A stretch of 34,266 nucleotides of DNA from positions 1-34,266 of the forward strand of contig CALJLD010000130.1 of NCBI GenBank assembly GCA_937982665.1, written 5' to 3'. This document shows, one piece after another, positions 1 through 9,381 of the stretch; the stretch's first letter is position 1, and every line of letters starts with the position of its first letter. Position numbers and translations under genes: made by a program. A model generated the notes under the pieces. It worked only from the letters and a program-made list of their open reading frames with translations. It was not told where the DNA came from and searched no databases. Origin of the DNA: an uncultured Planctomycetales bacterium. Its GTDB lineage: Bacteria > Planctomycetota > Planctomycetia > Pirellulales > S012-138.

Positions 1-123
1 GCGGTTTTCGCCCGCGCGCACAGCACACGCCCTCCTGTGGAGCCTGCGATCCCGCTGGTCAACACGACAACCCGCAATGTGTATTCGGAGCATCCAGAAG
101 TCGTCGCGCGCCTGCAGAATTAG
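1..123 (+). CDS. C-terminal end of a possible sulfatase (5' end outside window)
   Basis: An open frame enters from the left edge and stops with TAG at 121-123. Its last residues include the phrase NVYSEHPEVVARLQ. This resembles the C-terminal stretch of formylglycine-type sulfatases, where a DPGE(T/x)xN phrase is followed by a short helix of the HPEVVxRL type. Only about 40 codons are visible, no catalytic motif is in view, and the preceding phrase does not match a sulfatase well. Two complete sulfatases occur further on, so the family is at home in this genome. The 257 bases between this stop and the next gene hold nothing I can recognise. Confidence 0.3.
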   Translation, partial: AVFARAHSTRPPVEPAIPLVNTTTRNVYSEHPEVVARLQN

Positions 124-380
124 CTCGAAGCGACTTCAACGTGGAAAGCAGCCGGAACAACCGTTGAAATGCGTTCGCTCTTGAGCACACGATTTGCAGT
201 GGCAGCGGAACTTCGCCTGGTGATTACCCGTGAGTGGGCGTGAGTTCTACGAAGTGCCGCTCGATTACGATATGCATTTGACGCCGCCGCGCCCTTTCGC
301 CTGACTTCGTGATTGCCTACAACCACGGCATCCACGATCGCAGGAATCGTATTCTCCCCGCAAGGACTTGATTTATCGGC

Positions 381-1682
381 ATGGCCAAACGCGTTCTGTT
401 TGAACCTGAAGAATATCGCGATCTTTCCAGCGACGAGATCCGTCTCCTGCAGCAGGCGTATCACAAAGCCCTTGAGGCCCTGCGCAAGAACATTACGCCA
501 AAGGGATTTTCGGCGTGTTCTCTGGAAGACAATTCTGTCTATGGAACTGATGCCAACTATCGCGCTGTCTGGGCACGTGATGGCTGCAAGACCGTCACCT
601 GGACGCTCGACTTGGATGACGAGGACATTCGCGAGTGCCAGGCGGCGACGTTTCGCACGTTGCTTTCCCATCAATCGCCTTCGGGACAAATCCCCGGCAA
701 TGTAACGATTGACGATGAAATACCGGAGTACGCAGGCGTAGGCGGCATCACTTCGATCGATAGCGCCTTGTGGCTGTTGCTCGCGATCTGGCACTATTCG
801 CACGGCACGGAAGACTGGTCCATCGCGGAAGAGTATCGACATCAACTCCAACGCGCGATGGATTGGCTCACCGCACACGATTCCAATAATTGTGGCCTGC
901 TGGAAGTGCCAGAAGCCGGTGACTGGACGGACTTGTTCGCACGTAGTTACCACGTGCTGTACGACGAAGTCTTATGGCAACGCAGTCTGGTATGCTATGC
1001 CAACATCTTGCGGCACTTTGGCGATGACGAGAAGGCGGACGACTACCATCGTTGGGCGGAACATGTACGCCGCAAGATTGTGCACAGCTTTTGGCCTTCG
1101 ACAAATCAGGAAGATGCCGCCGGCTTACCCAGCTTCAGCGATGTGCAGTTTGCACTAGGGGACGCCAGGTATCTTGTTGCCGAGATTTCACCGTTCAACT
1201 TCAGCTGGCGGTGCGATGTCTACGGCAATCTGCTCGCTTATCTCACCGGCGTGCTCGACAAAGAGCGCGCGATGATGACCTTCCGCTTCTTGTGGGGCGT
1301 GGGCGTTAATGATCCCGGTCCCGTGAAGTGTTTGTATCCTCCAGTTCAGGCAGGTGATCGCGAATGGCGAACCTATTTCACTGTCAATTTATTGAATCTG
1401 CCGAACCACTATCACAACGGCGGCATCTGGCCATTTATTGGGGGCTTATGGGTGCGTTACATTCATAAGCTCGGAATGAAAGACATTGCGCGACGTGAAT
1501 TGGTCGGCCTGGCCCGCCTATGTTCGATGGGTGCTGGCCAAGAGTGGGAATTCAATGAGTGGCACCACGGCGTCACTGGACGGCCAATGGGGAAGGCCTT
1601 TCAAGCGTGGTCCGCAGCGAGTTTCATCAAGGCTTGCCATAGTTTGCACATGGACCCAGATCACTTTGATGGGCATGTTTAA
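381..1682 (+). CDS. (alpha/alpha)6-barrel glycoside hydrolase, glycogen-debranching or neutral-invertase-like
   Basis: This 433-residue protein has the look of an (alpha/alpha)6-barrel glycosidase. It carries a WARDG motif near residue 65 that often holds an acidic catalytic residue in amylo-alpha-1,6-glucosidase-like and GH100-like enzymes. It also has repeated Trp-rich helices, an HYHNGGIWPFIGG motif around residue 345, and a C-terminal segment (EWHHG ... GKAFQAWSAASF) typical of this fold. There is no signal peptide, so it is probably cytoplasmic. ATG 381 is the only usable start, because an in-frame stop lies at 369-371; the ribosome site is weak. It precedes a sucrose-phosphate-synthase-like and a phosphatase gene, so a role in turnover of a sucrose-type disaccharide or related glucan is likely. 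The exact substrate cannot be read from the sequence. A 12-base palindrome (1735-1746) lies in the 272-base gap that follows. Confidence 0.7.
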   Translation: MAKRVLFEPEEYRDLSSDEIRLLQQAYHKALEALRKNITPKGFSACSLEDNSVYGTDANYRAVWARDGCKTVTWTLDLDDEDIRECQAATFRTLLSHQSPSGQIPGNVTIDDEIPEYAGVGGITSIDSALWLLLAIWHYSHGTEDWSIAEEYRHQLQRAMDWLTAHDSNNCGLLEVPEAGDWTDLFARSYHVLYDEVLWQRSLVCYANILRHFGDDEKADDYHRWAEHVRRKIVHSFWPSTNQEDAAGLPSFSDVQFALGDARYLVAEISPFNFSWRCDVYGNLLAYLTGVLDKERAMMTFRFLWGVGVNDPGPVKCLYPPVQAGDREWRTYFTVNLLNLPNHYHNGGIWPFIGGLWVRYIHKLGMKDIARRELVGLARLCSMGAGQEWEFNEWHHGVTGRPMGKAFQAWSAASFIKACHSLHMDPDHFDGHV

Positions 1683-1954
1683 CCGTCCGTGAATCCCACA
1701 AATTGCGGTGATTTGCCGCTAGCTGGTTGATTTCCCACCATGGTGGCTGTGCGCGTTATGCGCGCTGCGCGTCAATCGACACGCAAGAAATTTGCTCGTC
1801 GCCAAGTCGTGTCTGTGATTGGCGTTGTGGCATTCGGTTTGCCCTGGATAGTTACCGCACAGTAACAGGCACGAGCAAAATATGCATACTTGAAAGGGAC
1901 CATAACCCACAACGCAGATTTTCGCTCAAGAATCATTCGAAAGGAACCCTGGCA

Positions 1955-3319
1955 GTGGACAACTTGACGGATCGTTCGATCATGATGATCTCGACACATG
2001 GATATGTGTCAGCTCAACCTGAGTTCGGCAAACCGGATACTGGCGGACAGGTCGTCTATGTCCTGGAACTCGCCAAGTGCCTAGCAAGATTGGGCTTTAC
2101 CGTTGATGTCTTTACGCGGCAGTTTGAGGATCAGGCCGCTTGCGAGATTATCAATGATCGCGTCCGCGTAATTCGCATTCCTTGTGGCGGGCCCGAATTC
2201 ATCGAAAAAGAAGTTCTCTGCGAGCACATTCCTCAGTGGGCGCAGAACACGCAGGCGTTCATTCGCAAGAACTCGCTCGAGTATGAGTTCATCAACAGCC
2301 ACTACTGGGATGCGGGGCTCGCTGGTCAGTCACTCTCGAACGTGCTGCACATTCCCCACTTGCACACGCCTCATTCCATTGGAGCTTGGAAGCGTGACAA
2401 CATGGACGGAGACGCGACTGAGCTGGAAGAGAGGTACAACTTCCGTCAGCGCATCCGGAAAGAAAAGATCATCTACGATGAGTGCGACGTGTTGATCGCT
2501 ACCACACCCCAACAACGTGACATCCTCAAGCAGAGCGCTTACGACGTCCCTGCGGACAAGATCCACGTCATTCCGCCGGGCTATGATGACACTCGCTTCT
2601 ATCCGGTTTCGCTGGCTTCGCGCGAAGCGCTCAAAGAACAGCTCGATGCCCAAGGCCCCATTGTGCTGTCGCTGGGACGCATGGCTCACAACAAAGGCTA
2701 TGACTTACTTATCCGTTCGATGCCCACGGTGCGCAAGCGCGTTCCACAGGCACGTCTCATGTTGGCAGTTGGCTCCACAGAACCGAGCCAGCGCGAAACC
2801 GAGCAGATCGACGAGTTGCGTGAACTCGTTCAGGAATTGGACATACAAGACGGCGTTCTCTTCCGTGACTACATTCCGGACGAAAAACTACCGGACTACT
2901 ATCGCATCGCCAATGTGTTCGCACTCAGCAGCCGTTACGAGCCCTTTGGCATGACAGCGGTGGAAGCCATGGCGTGCGGTACACCTACGGTGATCACCAC
3001 CGAGGGTGGTTTGTGGGAACAGGTCACCTGGGGATTGGAATCGATCTATGCCAACCCGTTCGATCCGGAAGCTTTCGGTCATGCGATTGCCGACGTGCTG
3101 CAATACCCGCGCGTTGGGGCGCAGATGTCGAAACACGGTTCGCAGAAAGCGCGCTCGCGGTTTACCTGGACAGGAATCGCTCAACAATTGTTGCGAGTCG
3201 TGGAAACGACCGAACCCAAGGTTCGTCAAGAAGGCGGCCATCAGGTGCAGGGTGGTCCTCGCGCAGGCTGGGCAGTGAATCCCGCTGAGGAGGAGATGTG
3301 GAAGGCCGTTACCTCTTGA
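1955..3319 (+). CDS. GT4 glycosyltransferase, sucrose-phosphate-synthase / mannosylfructose-phosphate-synthase-like
   Basis: This predicted retaining glycosyltransferase of family GT4 is about 454 residues long. The N-terminal half has the hallmark GKPDTGGQVVYVLEL loop that binds the acceptor sugar phosphate. The C-terminal half has the donor site, with LGRMAHNKG and the E-x7-E type segment SSRYEPFGMTAVEAMACGTP. Enzymes of this set transfer a hexose from a nucleotide sugar to fructose 6-phosphate, giving sucrose 6-phosphate or mannosylfructose phosphate; the sequence alone does not decide between them. I choose the GTG at 1955 because AAGGA (1941-1945) sits 9 bases upstream. ATG 1982 is an alternative, and the open frame upstream to 1727 shows no protein-like composition. 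The gene overlaps the next one by 22 bases, so the two are almost certainly co-translated. Confidence 0.88.
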   Translation: MDNLTDRSIMMISTHGYVSAQPEFGKPDTGGQVVYVLELAKCLARLGFTVDVFTRQFEDQAACEIINDRVRVIRIPCGGPEFIEKEVLCEHIPQWAQNTQAFIRKNSLEYEFINSHYWDAGLAGQSLSNVLHIPHLHTPHSIGAWKRDNMDGDATELEERYNFRQRIRKEKIIYDECDVLIATTPQQRDILKQSAYDVPADKIHVIPPGYDDTRFYPVSLASREALKEQLDAQGPIVLSLGRMAHNKGYDLLIRSMPTVRKRVPQARLMLAVGSTEPSQRETEQIDELRELVQELDIQDGVLFRDYIPDEKLPDYYRIANVFALSSRYEPFGMTAVEAMACGTPTVITTEGGLWEQVTWGLESIYANPFDPEAFGHAIADVLQYPRVGAQMSKHGSQKARSRFTWTGIAQQLLRVVETTEPKVRQEGGHQVQGGPRAGWAVNPAEEEMWKAVTS

Positions 3320-4026
3320 TCAGCGATGTTGATGGAACGTTGCTGGGTGACGATGACGCGCTGCGAACGTTCTCGCGGTGGTATGCGGAGCGTGACGACT
3401 TAACGCTCGTGTACAACTCAGGGCGGTTGTTCGATTCGGTAGTCGAGTCCGTGCGAGACACGCTCTTGCCGGAGCCTGCGGCGATCATCGGTGGCGTGGG
3501 AACTCAAGTTTGTTCCTATGACACCGGCAAGACCATCGGCGACTGGTTGGCGAATCACGATGGCTGGAATTCCAACATCGTTCATGCCGTTCTGTCTCAG
3601 CATGACGATGTCGAGCTTCAGCCGGACGAGTTCCTGTCCCCCCATAAGATCAGCTACTTCGCGCGCGAAGCCTCTGCCGAGTTTCTAGCAAGCCTCAAAC
3701 AGCAGCTTGCGGCAGCAGGTTGCAGTGCGGAGTTGGTCTACAGTTCGCGGCGCGATCTGGATGTGCTTCCGGCAGGAATCGACAAGGGAACCGCGGCCGC
3801 GTTCCTAGCCGAGCATCTCGGATATTCACCGCGGCACGTGATTGTTAGCGGTGACAGCGGCAACGATCTGCGCATGTTCCAGCATGGCTTTCGCGGCGTC
3901 GTGGTGGCGAATGCACACGCCGAACTCAAGCAACTTGATGGTGCGAATGTCTTTCAGGCCGAGTCGGGCTTTGCCGCTGGTGTGCTCCAAGGGCTCGAGC
4001 ACTGGATGAGCATGACCGTGGCGTAA
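3298..4026 (+). CDS. Sucrose-phosphatase-like HAD hydrolase
   Basis: This 242-residue HAD-superfamily phosphatase is of the sucrose-phosphate phosphatase type. Motif I is SDVDGTLLGDD (residues 8-18, nucleophile Asp9 and acid Asp11). A motif II-like YNSGR follows near residue 40, a conserved DKGTAAAFL Lys near 163, and motif IV GDSGNDLRMF near 186. The C2 cap between them is the size seen in cyanobacterial SPP. It would remove the phosphate made by the upstream glycosyltransferase and release the free disaccharide, commonly a compatible solute. The start is GTG 3298, preceded by AGGAGG at 3288-3293. An ATG two bases earlier is in the frame of the upstream gene. The overlap implies translational coupling. 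Confidence 0.88.
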   Translation: MEGRYLLISDVDGTLLGDDDALRTFSRWYAERDDLTLVYNSGRLFDSVVESVRDTLLPEPAAIIGGVGTQVCSYDTGKTIGDWLANHDGWNSNIVHAVLSQHDDVELQPDEFLSPHKISYFAREASAEFLASLKQQLAAAGCSAELVYSSRRDLDVLPAGIDKGTAAAFLAEHLGYSPRHVIVSGDSGNDLRMFQHGFRGVVVANAHAELKQLDGANVFQAESGFAAGVLQGLEHWMSMTVA

Positions 4027-4144
4027 CCCGAAAAACCGTCTGCGTCCTGAACAAGAACTGGCCGCCAGCGCTGGTCCACTCTGGTGTCTTGCTGTCGAAT
4101 CAACAGCTTTAAGACAATCTGTAATGCTTTGGCTGCAAGTGGGG

Positions 4145-4181
4145 TATTCGTGCGCCTGCGGGAGCAGGCTGAACACGAATA
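4145..4181. repeat. Inverted repeat / hairpin beside transposase remnant
   Basis: An 8-base arm (TATTCGTG) at 4145-4152 pairs with CACGAATA at 4174-4181. Inside it a second 5-base stem, CCTGC-GGGA-GCAGG, is visible. No T-run follows on either strand, so this is not a convincing terminator. It lies in non-coding DNA just downstream (minus strand) of an IS630-type fragment, and could be a piece of the element or an unrelated small repeat. Confidence 0.45.
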
Positions 4182-4230
4182 GGCATCGCTTTTCGGCGGT
4201 AATGGCCCAACCAGTCGTCGTCGACAAACA

Positions 4231-4434
4231 TCAGTGCGACCACGCTTGCCACTTGGGTAGACGCGGCGATGCAATCCTCGCCTCGAGTTGGCCGAACTCG
4301 CGACGTTGTAGTTTGATCCGGTGAACCCAAGATTCCGAAACCCCAAAACGCAACGCGACAGACTGCGTACCTTCGCCCGCATCACACGCCGCAAGAACGT
4401 CACTCCGAAATTCCACCGCATACGGCTTGGCCAT
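4231..4434 (-). pseudogene. N-terminal remnant of an IS630-type transposase (helix-turn-helix part)
   Basis: The 67-residue frame begins MAKPYAVEFRSDVLAAC and continues with DAGEGTQSVALRFGVSESWV. This is the HTH_32-type DNA-binding region seen at the start of IS630-family transposases, and the PKWQAW phrase matches the segment that normally follows it. Translation then stops, and neither other minus-strand frame carries a DDE catalytic domain, so only the 5' end of the first open frame remains. It lies in a 930-base gap between the sugar cluster and the haloperoxidase operon. It is therefore best read as a decayed insertion. Confidence 0.7.
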
Positions 4435-4957
4435 GAATCACCTCCTTGAGATGACCCTAACATACCGTGCTCGCCCAAAGGGCGCTAGGCCCGAAGTGGA
4501 ACCGCTCTAGTCACTTTGAAGGTGTGCGCGTTGGCGGTTGTCGCCTTTGGTTCCAACCAAACGTTCACATCACCAATCCTCTCGAAAGTGCGGCATACTG
4601 CAGCAAGCTCAGATTCGCGAGCAAAGTCCCTGCGCCAACGAAGTTCAAGCGATGACGTCGGGAACCTAGAACAATGAATCCAGAAGGCCCTGTTGCGGCA
4701 ACGAAAGTTCGTGCGAGAACGGGTTGCCAAGCTAGTTCCGCAGAGGGATCGAGGCCTTTTACGAGGAGGACAAGTTCCACAAACTCGTCACATGAGAAGG
4801 CAAACATGAGCTTCTTAATCTTGCCTAAAGGTAACCTCTGCGATACTGCCTATTGCTGGCTCGCTTCTACGAGACGCTTCGTTAGATCTGTCGAATTCAA
4901 ACGAGCTAGCGTAGGCAACCGGAACGCGTCGTCTTTCTCTTGTCGAGGAGAATCGAA
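4435..4957. other. Intergenic region, no gene recognised
   Basis: Several overlapping frames cross this stretch on both strands, but none has a good ribosome site or a recognisable domain. The last bases hold the leader of the haloperoxidase gene, with GAGGAG at 4945-4950. The region may contain more transposon debris, but I can name nothing in it. Confidence 0.4.
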
Positions 4958-6600
4958 ATGCAGAGAAGAAAGCACAAAGTTATCTTTGGAGCTGTGTTGC
5001 TCTTGTATGCAATCTCAGTCCCCGTTTCACAAGGCCATGCACAAACGCGGCGAAGGAGCGGGAAGTTTTCGCAGGCGCAAAAGATTGGCTACCTCGGGCA
5101 AACAAGTCGATCAGCGATGGCCCGCAACATCTTGAGTAGGTTGAAGAATCAACGTGAGACTCGTGCCGTGGCTGACCAAACAGACAGAGTGTTGATGTGG
5201 CACGAAATTGTTCTTGATACGATCGCGATCGACCACACCCCTGACCCTGATAGTGGCGCCGTTGGTTTTTCACAGGGCGGTCCGACGCGAACAAGCCGCG
5301 CGTTGGCGATGGTTCAAATCGCGGTCTTCGACGCGGCCAATTCAATCATAGACAAGTATCATACGTAGCGGACATCCCTTTGGCCCCCGAAGATGCATCG
5401 CTCGACGCCGCTATCGCGTCAGCGTCGTTTCGAGTTCAATCAGAGCTCTTTCCGGAGCAGGTCGAACGATTAACCGCGCTATTTGAATCCGACATCGCCC
5501 AGATCAATGCAAGCAACGACCAAATTCTTGCAGGTATGGTCACTGGCGAGGAAGCGGCGGCAGCAATCATCGCCCTCAGGATCGGCGACAACTCGGAGGA
5601 TGCTGAACCGAACTGGGGCGAGGGCGGCCGTGTCGCTGACGGCGAAACGACTGCCAATGGAGCGCCAGTTAATGGCGGAACCACCGACGTCTTCGAATGG
5701 GAGCCTGATCCGTTAACACCACCTGATGTGCCGGACTTTAGCTTGGCGCTTGGCGCATACTGGGGTGGTGTCACACCATTCTCTCTCGACACTGGACATC
5801 AATTTCGGGTTGACGCTCCTCCTGAGCCTGGAACATTAGACTACTTGCGCGGTTACTGGCTTGTGCAAATAGTGGGGGCGTCGCCGGACACGTTGGGAAG
5901 TGTGTCGAATCCAATTACCCGATTCATTGGTAACTACTGGGGATATGACGCAACTCCACTGCTAGGGACGCCGCCGCGATGCTACAACCAGATCGCCGCT
6001 CAAGTCGCATTCAATGAGGGAGTCACCGACCCTGTTGATATGGCTTGTTTTCTCGCGATGATCAACACAGCGTTGGCGGACGCTGGAATCGCTGCCTGGG
6101 ATAGCAAATACTACTACAACTACTGGAGGCCGGTTACTGGTATCAGAAAATCCGACGAGGTATTGTTCACGATCGAGAATCCGTTTTGGGAACCAGTCGG
6201 CATCTCGGTGATCAATACCCGTATCCCGATTCGACCTACGCCACCCTTTCCCGCGTATCCCTCTGGCCATTCGACATTTGGTGCCGCAACCTTTGAGGTG
6301 ATGCGTCAGTGTTTTGGCAACGAGACACGTTTCACTTTCGTCTCCGATGAGTACAACGGCGAAGGTGTCGATCCATTCGGCATACCGCGACCGCTAGTTC
6401 CCATCCGTTTCCGGTCTCTTGATAGCGCGCAGTCTTCCAACGGAATGAGTCGCATTTTTAATGGCGTCCATTGGCAGTGGGATGATCTTGCGGGTCAGGA
6501 ATTGGGTGAGAATGTCGGTCGGCATGTTGCCCTCGAAGAGGAAGCATTTCAACCGATTCGTCAACGGAAACATCGCCGAGATCGACAATCCGAAAGGTAG
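4958..6600 (+). pseudogene. Vanadium-dependent haloperoxidase, interrupted by a one-base frameshift near 5359
   Basis: The reading frame opens at ATG 4958, with GAGGAG 7 bases upstream, and encodes a signal peptide (FGAVLLLYAISVPVSQGHAQ). It reads DAANSIIDKYHT and stops at 5366-5368. The -1 frame then continues YVADIPLAPEDASLDAA without a break to 6600. One missing base near 5357-5362 joins the two into a family-typical protein of about 547 residues. The PAP2/haloperoxidase motifs are complete in the second part: KYYYNYWRP (K-x6-RP), YPSGHSTFG (PSGH) and SRIFNGVHWQWDDL (SR-x5-H-x3-D). The predicted role is periplasmic vanadate-dependent halide oxidation or acid-phosphatase-like chemistry. A small envelope protein gene follows after 4 bases. 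The break may be a true mutation or a sequencing indel. Confidence 0.82.
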
Positions 6601-6604
6601 AGCC

Positions 6605-7228
6605 ATGCATAGGAAGAATTCTCCCAGAGACTTATCGTGCTTGAGCAACACCGGAATTTCGAAACGGTGGCCATACTTCTTCTTCGCGTTTGTGTTGTTG
6701 ACTTGTTGTGCATCCTGCAACACAAATGCGATGCCGGCAGCTCAAGAGGGCACTGAGATCGAAGGCAACCCATTGGTCGCGCCTGGCATGGAAGCCATTG
6801 CGGCAAAGTCTAGTGAGTCGCAAGCTGATACTGGCAACTCCAACTACGCAAACCAAGAGCTGGACGATCTTTCCTCCCCTTTCACAAGAGAAACCGTCTT
6901 GGTATTGAACGCAATCGTTTCCCGCTCGCTATCGGCGATTGAAGCTTTTGACAAAGCGAGGCGAGAGCCGGACTGCAGTGATCGTCTCGACAATCGTGCC
7001 ACGAGACTGGCGAAGTACGAAGATTTGTCCGAGCAAGCTCATCAAGCGCGAATCGACTTAGTGGCGGCTGGCAAGCGTTTGCGAGAAAGTGGAGAATACT
7101 ACAATGAGGCGATTTTTGCTGGGATGCTCGACTTCGTCAAAAGTGTTGACGTTGAAATCCGGCAAGAGATCAACAAGTTGCAGGACGTTCAGACCCCTAA
7201 CGACACGGTTGGCGCACCCGCCGGCTAG
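6605..7228 (+). CDS. Small secreted or lipid-anchored protein of unknown function
   Basis: About 207 residues from ATG 6605, preceded by AAAGG (6593-6597) at 7-base spacing. Earlier in-frame starts overlap the haloperoxidase and are less likely. A positively charged N-terminus is followed by a hydrophobic stretch (FFFAFVLLTC) and then a Cys cluster CCASC. This would fit a lipoprotein signal, though the lipobox is not canonical. The mature part is charged and largely helical, with Glu/Arg/Lys-rich segments, and no known domain is recognised. It lies 4 bases after the haloperoxidase and 51 before a two-component system. It could be an accessory or sensor-associated envelope protein. Confidence 0.65.
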   Translation: MHRKNSPRDLSCLSNTGISKRWPYFFFAFVLLTCCASCNTNAMPAAQEGTEIEGNPLVAPGMEAIAAKSSESQADTGNSNYANQELDDLSSPFTRETVLVLNAIVSRSLSAIEAFDKARREPDCSDRLDNRATRLAKYEDLSEQAHQARIDLVAAGKRLRESGEYYNEAIFAGMLDFVKSVDVEIRQEINKLQDVQTPNDTVGAPAG

Positions 7229-7279
7229 CGACTAGTACCTGCAACCGCTTGTTCCGCAAACGAAAAGCGAGCAGTTACC

Positions 7280-7936
7280 TTGAGAGTACTCGTTGTTGAA
7301 GACGAACCTGATTTGTTGGCCGCAGTTGCACAAGCACTTGTTGAAGACGGCTACGCCGTTGACACAGCCAGCGATGGGGACGATGGATTGAAAATGGCGC
7401 TAGCGTGGCCGTACGACATCGTTGTGCTGGACATTATGTTGCCAAGGATTGATGGCTTCACGTTGCTGAGAGAAATTCGACGGAAGAAATCGACGCCGGT
7501 GTTAATCCTCACGGCTCGGGATGCGCTGGACGATCGCTTGAAAGGGCTTGACGGTGGTGCGGATGACTACCTCGTCAAGCCTTTTTCCGTTCCGGAGTTG
7601 CTTGCGCGAGTAAGGGCTGTTATCCGTCGTGCTTTGGGAAGAGCGAGTTCCTTAGTGTCCATTGGTGACACAGAGGTCAATCTTGCAAGCAAATCGGTCA
7701 CGATTGATGGGACTCCCGTTGCGCTCACCGCACGCGAGTTCGCGCTTGTCGAGCTGCTGTTGTTGAACCGGGGAAAGGTGGTAACCCGAACGGAGATTTA
7801 CGATCACATCTTTGACATGAACGAGAGCAGCCTATCTAACCTATTGGACGTGCATGTTTCTAATATCAGAAAGAAGCTGGGAGCAGACTTCGTCCAAACG
7901 CGACGTGGCCAGGGCTACATTATTGTCAACGATTGA
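7280..7936 (+). CDS. OmpR/PhoB-family response regulator
   Basis: 218 residues with an N-terminal receiver domain and a C-terminal winged-helix DNA-binding domain. The receiver has the acidic pocket E7-D8, the phospho-acceptor Asp51 (VVLDIMLP), the T/S residue in LTARD and Lys100 in VKPF. The wHTH has the ALTAREFALVELLLLN helix and the SNLLDVHVSNIRKKLG recognition helix typical of OmpR/PhoB. Translation must start at TTG 7280, because no ATG or GTG lies between it and the preceding stop; the ribosome site is poor. The stop overlaps the first codons of the kinase gene, so the two form one transcriptional unit. The targets are unknown. Confidence 0.93.
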   Translation: MRVLVVEDEPDLLAAVAQALVEDGYAVDTASDGDDGLKMALAWPYDIVVLDIMLPRIDGFTLLREIRRKKSTPVLILTARDALDDRLKGLDGGADDYLVKPFSVPELLARVRAVIRRALGRASSLVSIGDTEVNLASKSVTIDGTPVALTAREFALVELLLLNRGKVVTRTEIYDHIFDMNESSLSNLLDVHVSNIRKKLGADFVQTRRGQGYIIVND

Positions 7937-9381
7937 ATCTTCGTATGCTCAATTCAATTCGAAACCGGCTCCTAATCGGGCAGCTCTTGTTGTTAACGTC
8001 GGTCGTGTGCGGTTTCGGCGCGACTGTCTTTTTCCAATGGCGGGCGCGTCTCTTTGCCAACCTTGATGCGGAATTGTTGAGTTCCGCTACCGTCCTCGAG
8101 GGGACTTTGCGCGGTGCTTTTCCAGTGGATAATCCTGACCAGCCCAGTTCACGTGAAGGGCGAGTAATCCTTGCCGGCGATATCGCGGCCGATCTTCTCG
8201 CCTTGCCACACAATCTGATTTTGAACAGCGACGCAAGGACATCGACCTATTTCGTGATCTATGACATGCACGATCAGGTCATCGCGGCCTCCGGAGATCG
8301 TGATTTTCGGATTCCAGCAATTCCACTCGCGCAACAAGAGTTCCACTTTGAAGGCGCGCATCGAGAACTCGTCTTGGTTGGGCCAGGAATAACACGCATT
8401 CTTGTGGGCCGCGATACGAGTGCTCTGCACAACCAGTCAAGCAGTTTCCTTTTGATGTTAACGTCGGTAGGGATCGGAATTCTGACGGTAGCCTGCGCGG
8501 CCGGATACTGGCTCACCGGTCGGGCGATCATCCCAATTCGCCGAATGAGTGAGACGGTTCGATCGATCAGCGGAAGAAACCTGGCAAAACGAATTGATAC
8601 GGCCAGTATGGATTCTGAATTTGTCTCACTTGCCGACTTGCTCAATAAGATGCTCGATCGCCTGACTGGGGCGATTGAACTGCAAAGGCAATTCGTCGCC
8701 GATGCCTCCCACGAGCTGCGAACTCCGCTCTCAGTGATTGGAATGCACTCTGAGTTGGCGCTGGTGCGCGACCGAACACCTGAGGAGTACCGTGCAACTT
8801 TGGCGATATGTCTTCGAGCTAGCAATCGTCTTCGAGCACTGACAGATGATTTGTTAGTGCTCGCGAAATCAGATTCTGGACAGCTGGCAAGAGCCGACGA
8901 AGACGTGGAGTTGAAGAGACTCGTCGATGAGTCGATCGAGTTCTTGCGACCCCTTGCCGATCAAAACAACGTTTCGCTCGTGAACGAAAGCACTTCAAGC
9001 GTTTGTACTCACGGCGATCGACGCTTGCTACGCCAGTTGATTGATAACCTGTTGACAAATGCCATTGTTCATAATCGCCAAGGCGGACAAGCAAGGGTTT
9101 CCGTGGAGAAGACAGAAGACAAAGTGGTACTGATTGTAAGTGACAATGGGCCCGGAATCCCGGAGGAAGAGATCCCCCGATTGTTCGACCGATTTTCCAA
9201 AGTCGGAGAGGCTCGGTCACGAAGTCACGGGGGCAGTGGCTTGGGACTGTCCATTTGTCAGAGCATTGCTCGCATTCACGGTGGCATAGTATCGGCAAAG
9301 AGTGAACTCGGGAACGGGACAGTTTTGGAATTCTGCATGCCGAATGTTCGCCCAGTACAACCTGCGCGAACCGACGAGTAG
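7933..9381 (+). CDS. Membrane sensor histidine kinase partner of the OmpR regulator
   Basis: Up to 482 residues. Its order is TM helix (13-35), periplasmic sensor region (about 36-170), TM helix (171-195), HAMP linker, DHp domain with His260 in DASHELRTPLSVI, and an ATPase domain with N-box LLTNAIVHN, G1 DNGPGIPEEE and G2 GGSGLGLSI. It would autophosphorylate and pass phosphate to the regulator encoded just upstream. TTG 7933 overlaps the preceding stop by 4 bases, a coupling arrangement; ATG 7945 is a near alternative. The sensor domain gives no clue to the signal. The placement next to the haloperoxidase and envelope protein genes suggests control of, or response to, an envelope or oxidative function. 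Confidence 0.93.
   Translation: MNLRMLNSIRNRLLIGQLLLLTSVVCGFGATVFFQWRARLFANLDAELLSSATVLEGTLRGAFPVDNPDQPSSREGRVILAGDIAADLLALPHNLILNSDARTSTYFVIYDMHDQVIAASGDRDFRIPAIPLAQQEFHFEGAHRELVLVGPGITRILVGRDTSALHNQSSSFLLMLTSVGIGILTVACAAGYWLTGRAIIPIRRMSETVRSISGRNLAKRIDTASMDSEFVSLADLLNKMLDRLTGAIELQRQFVADASHELRTPLSVIGMHSELALVRDRTPEEYRATLAICLRASNRLRALTDDLLVLAKSDSGQLARADEDVELKRLVDESIEFLRPLADQNNVSLVNESTSSVCTHGDRRLLRQLIDNLLTNAIVHNRQGGQARVSVEKTEDKVVLIVSDNGPGIPEEEIPRLFDRFSKVGEARSRSHGGSGLGLSICQSIARIHGGIVSAKSELGNGTVLEFCMPNVRPVQPARTDE

Noticed and set aside
120..953. 277-codon minus-strand frame
   Set aside because: It lies opposite the glycoside hydrolase, has no domain, and has the biased composition of an antisense shadow.
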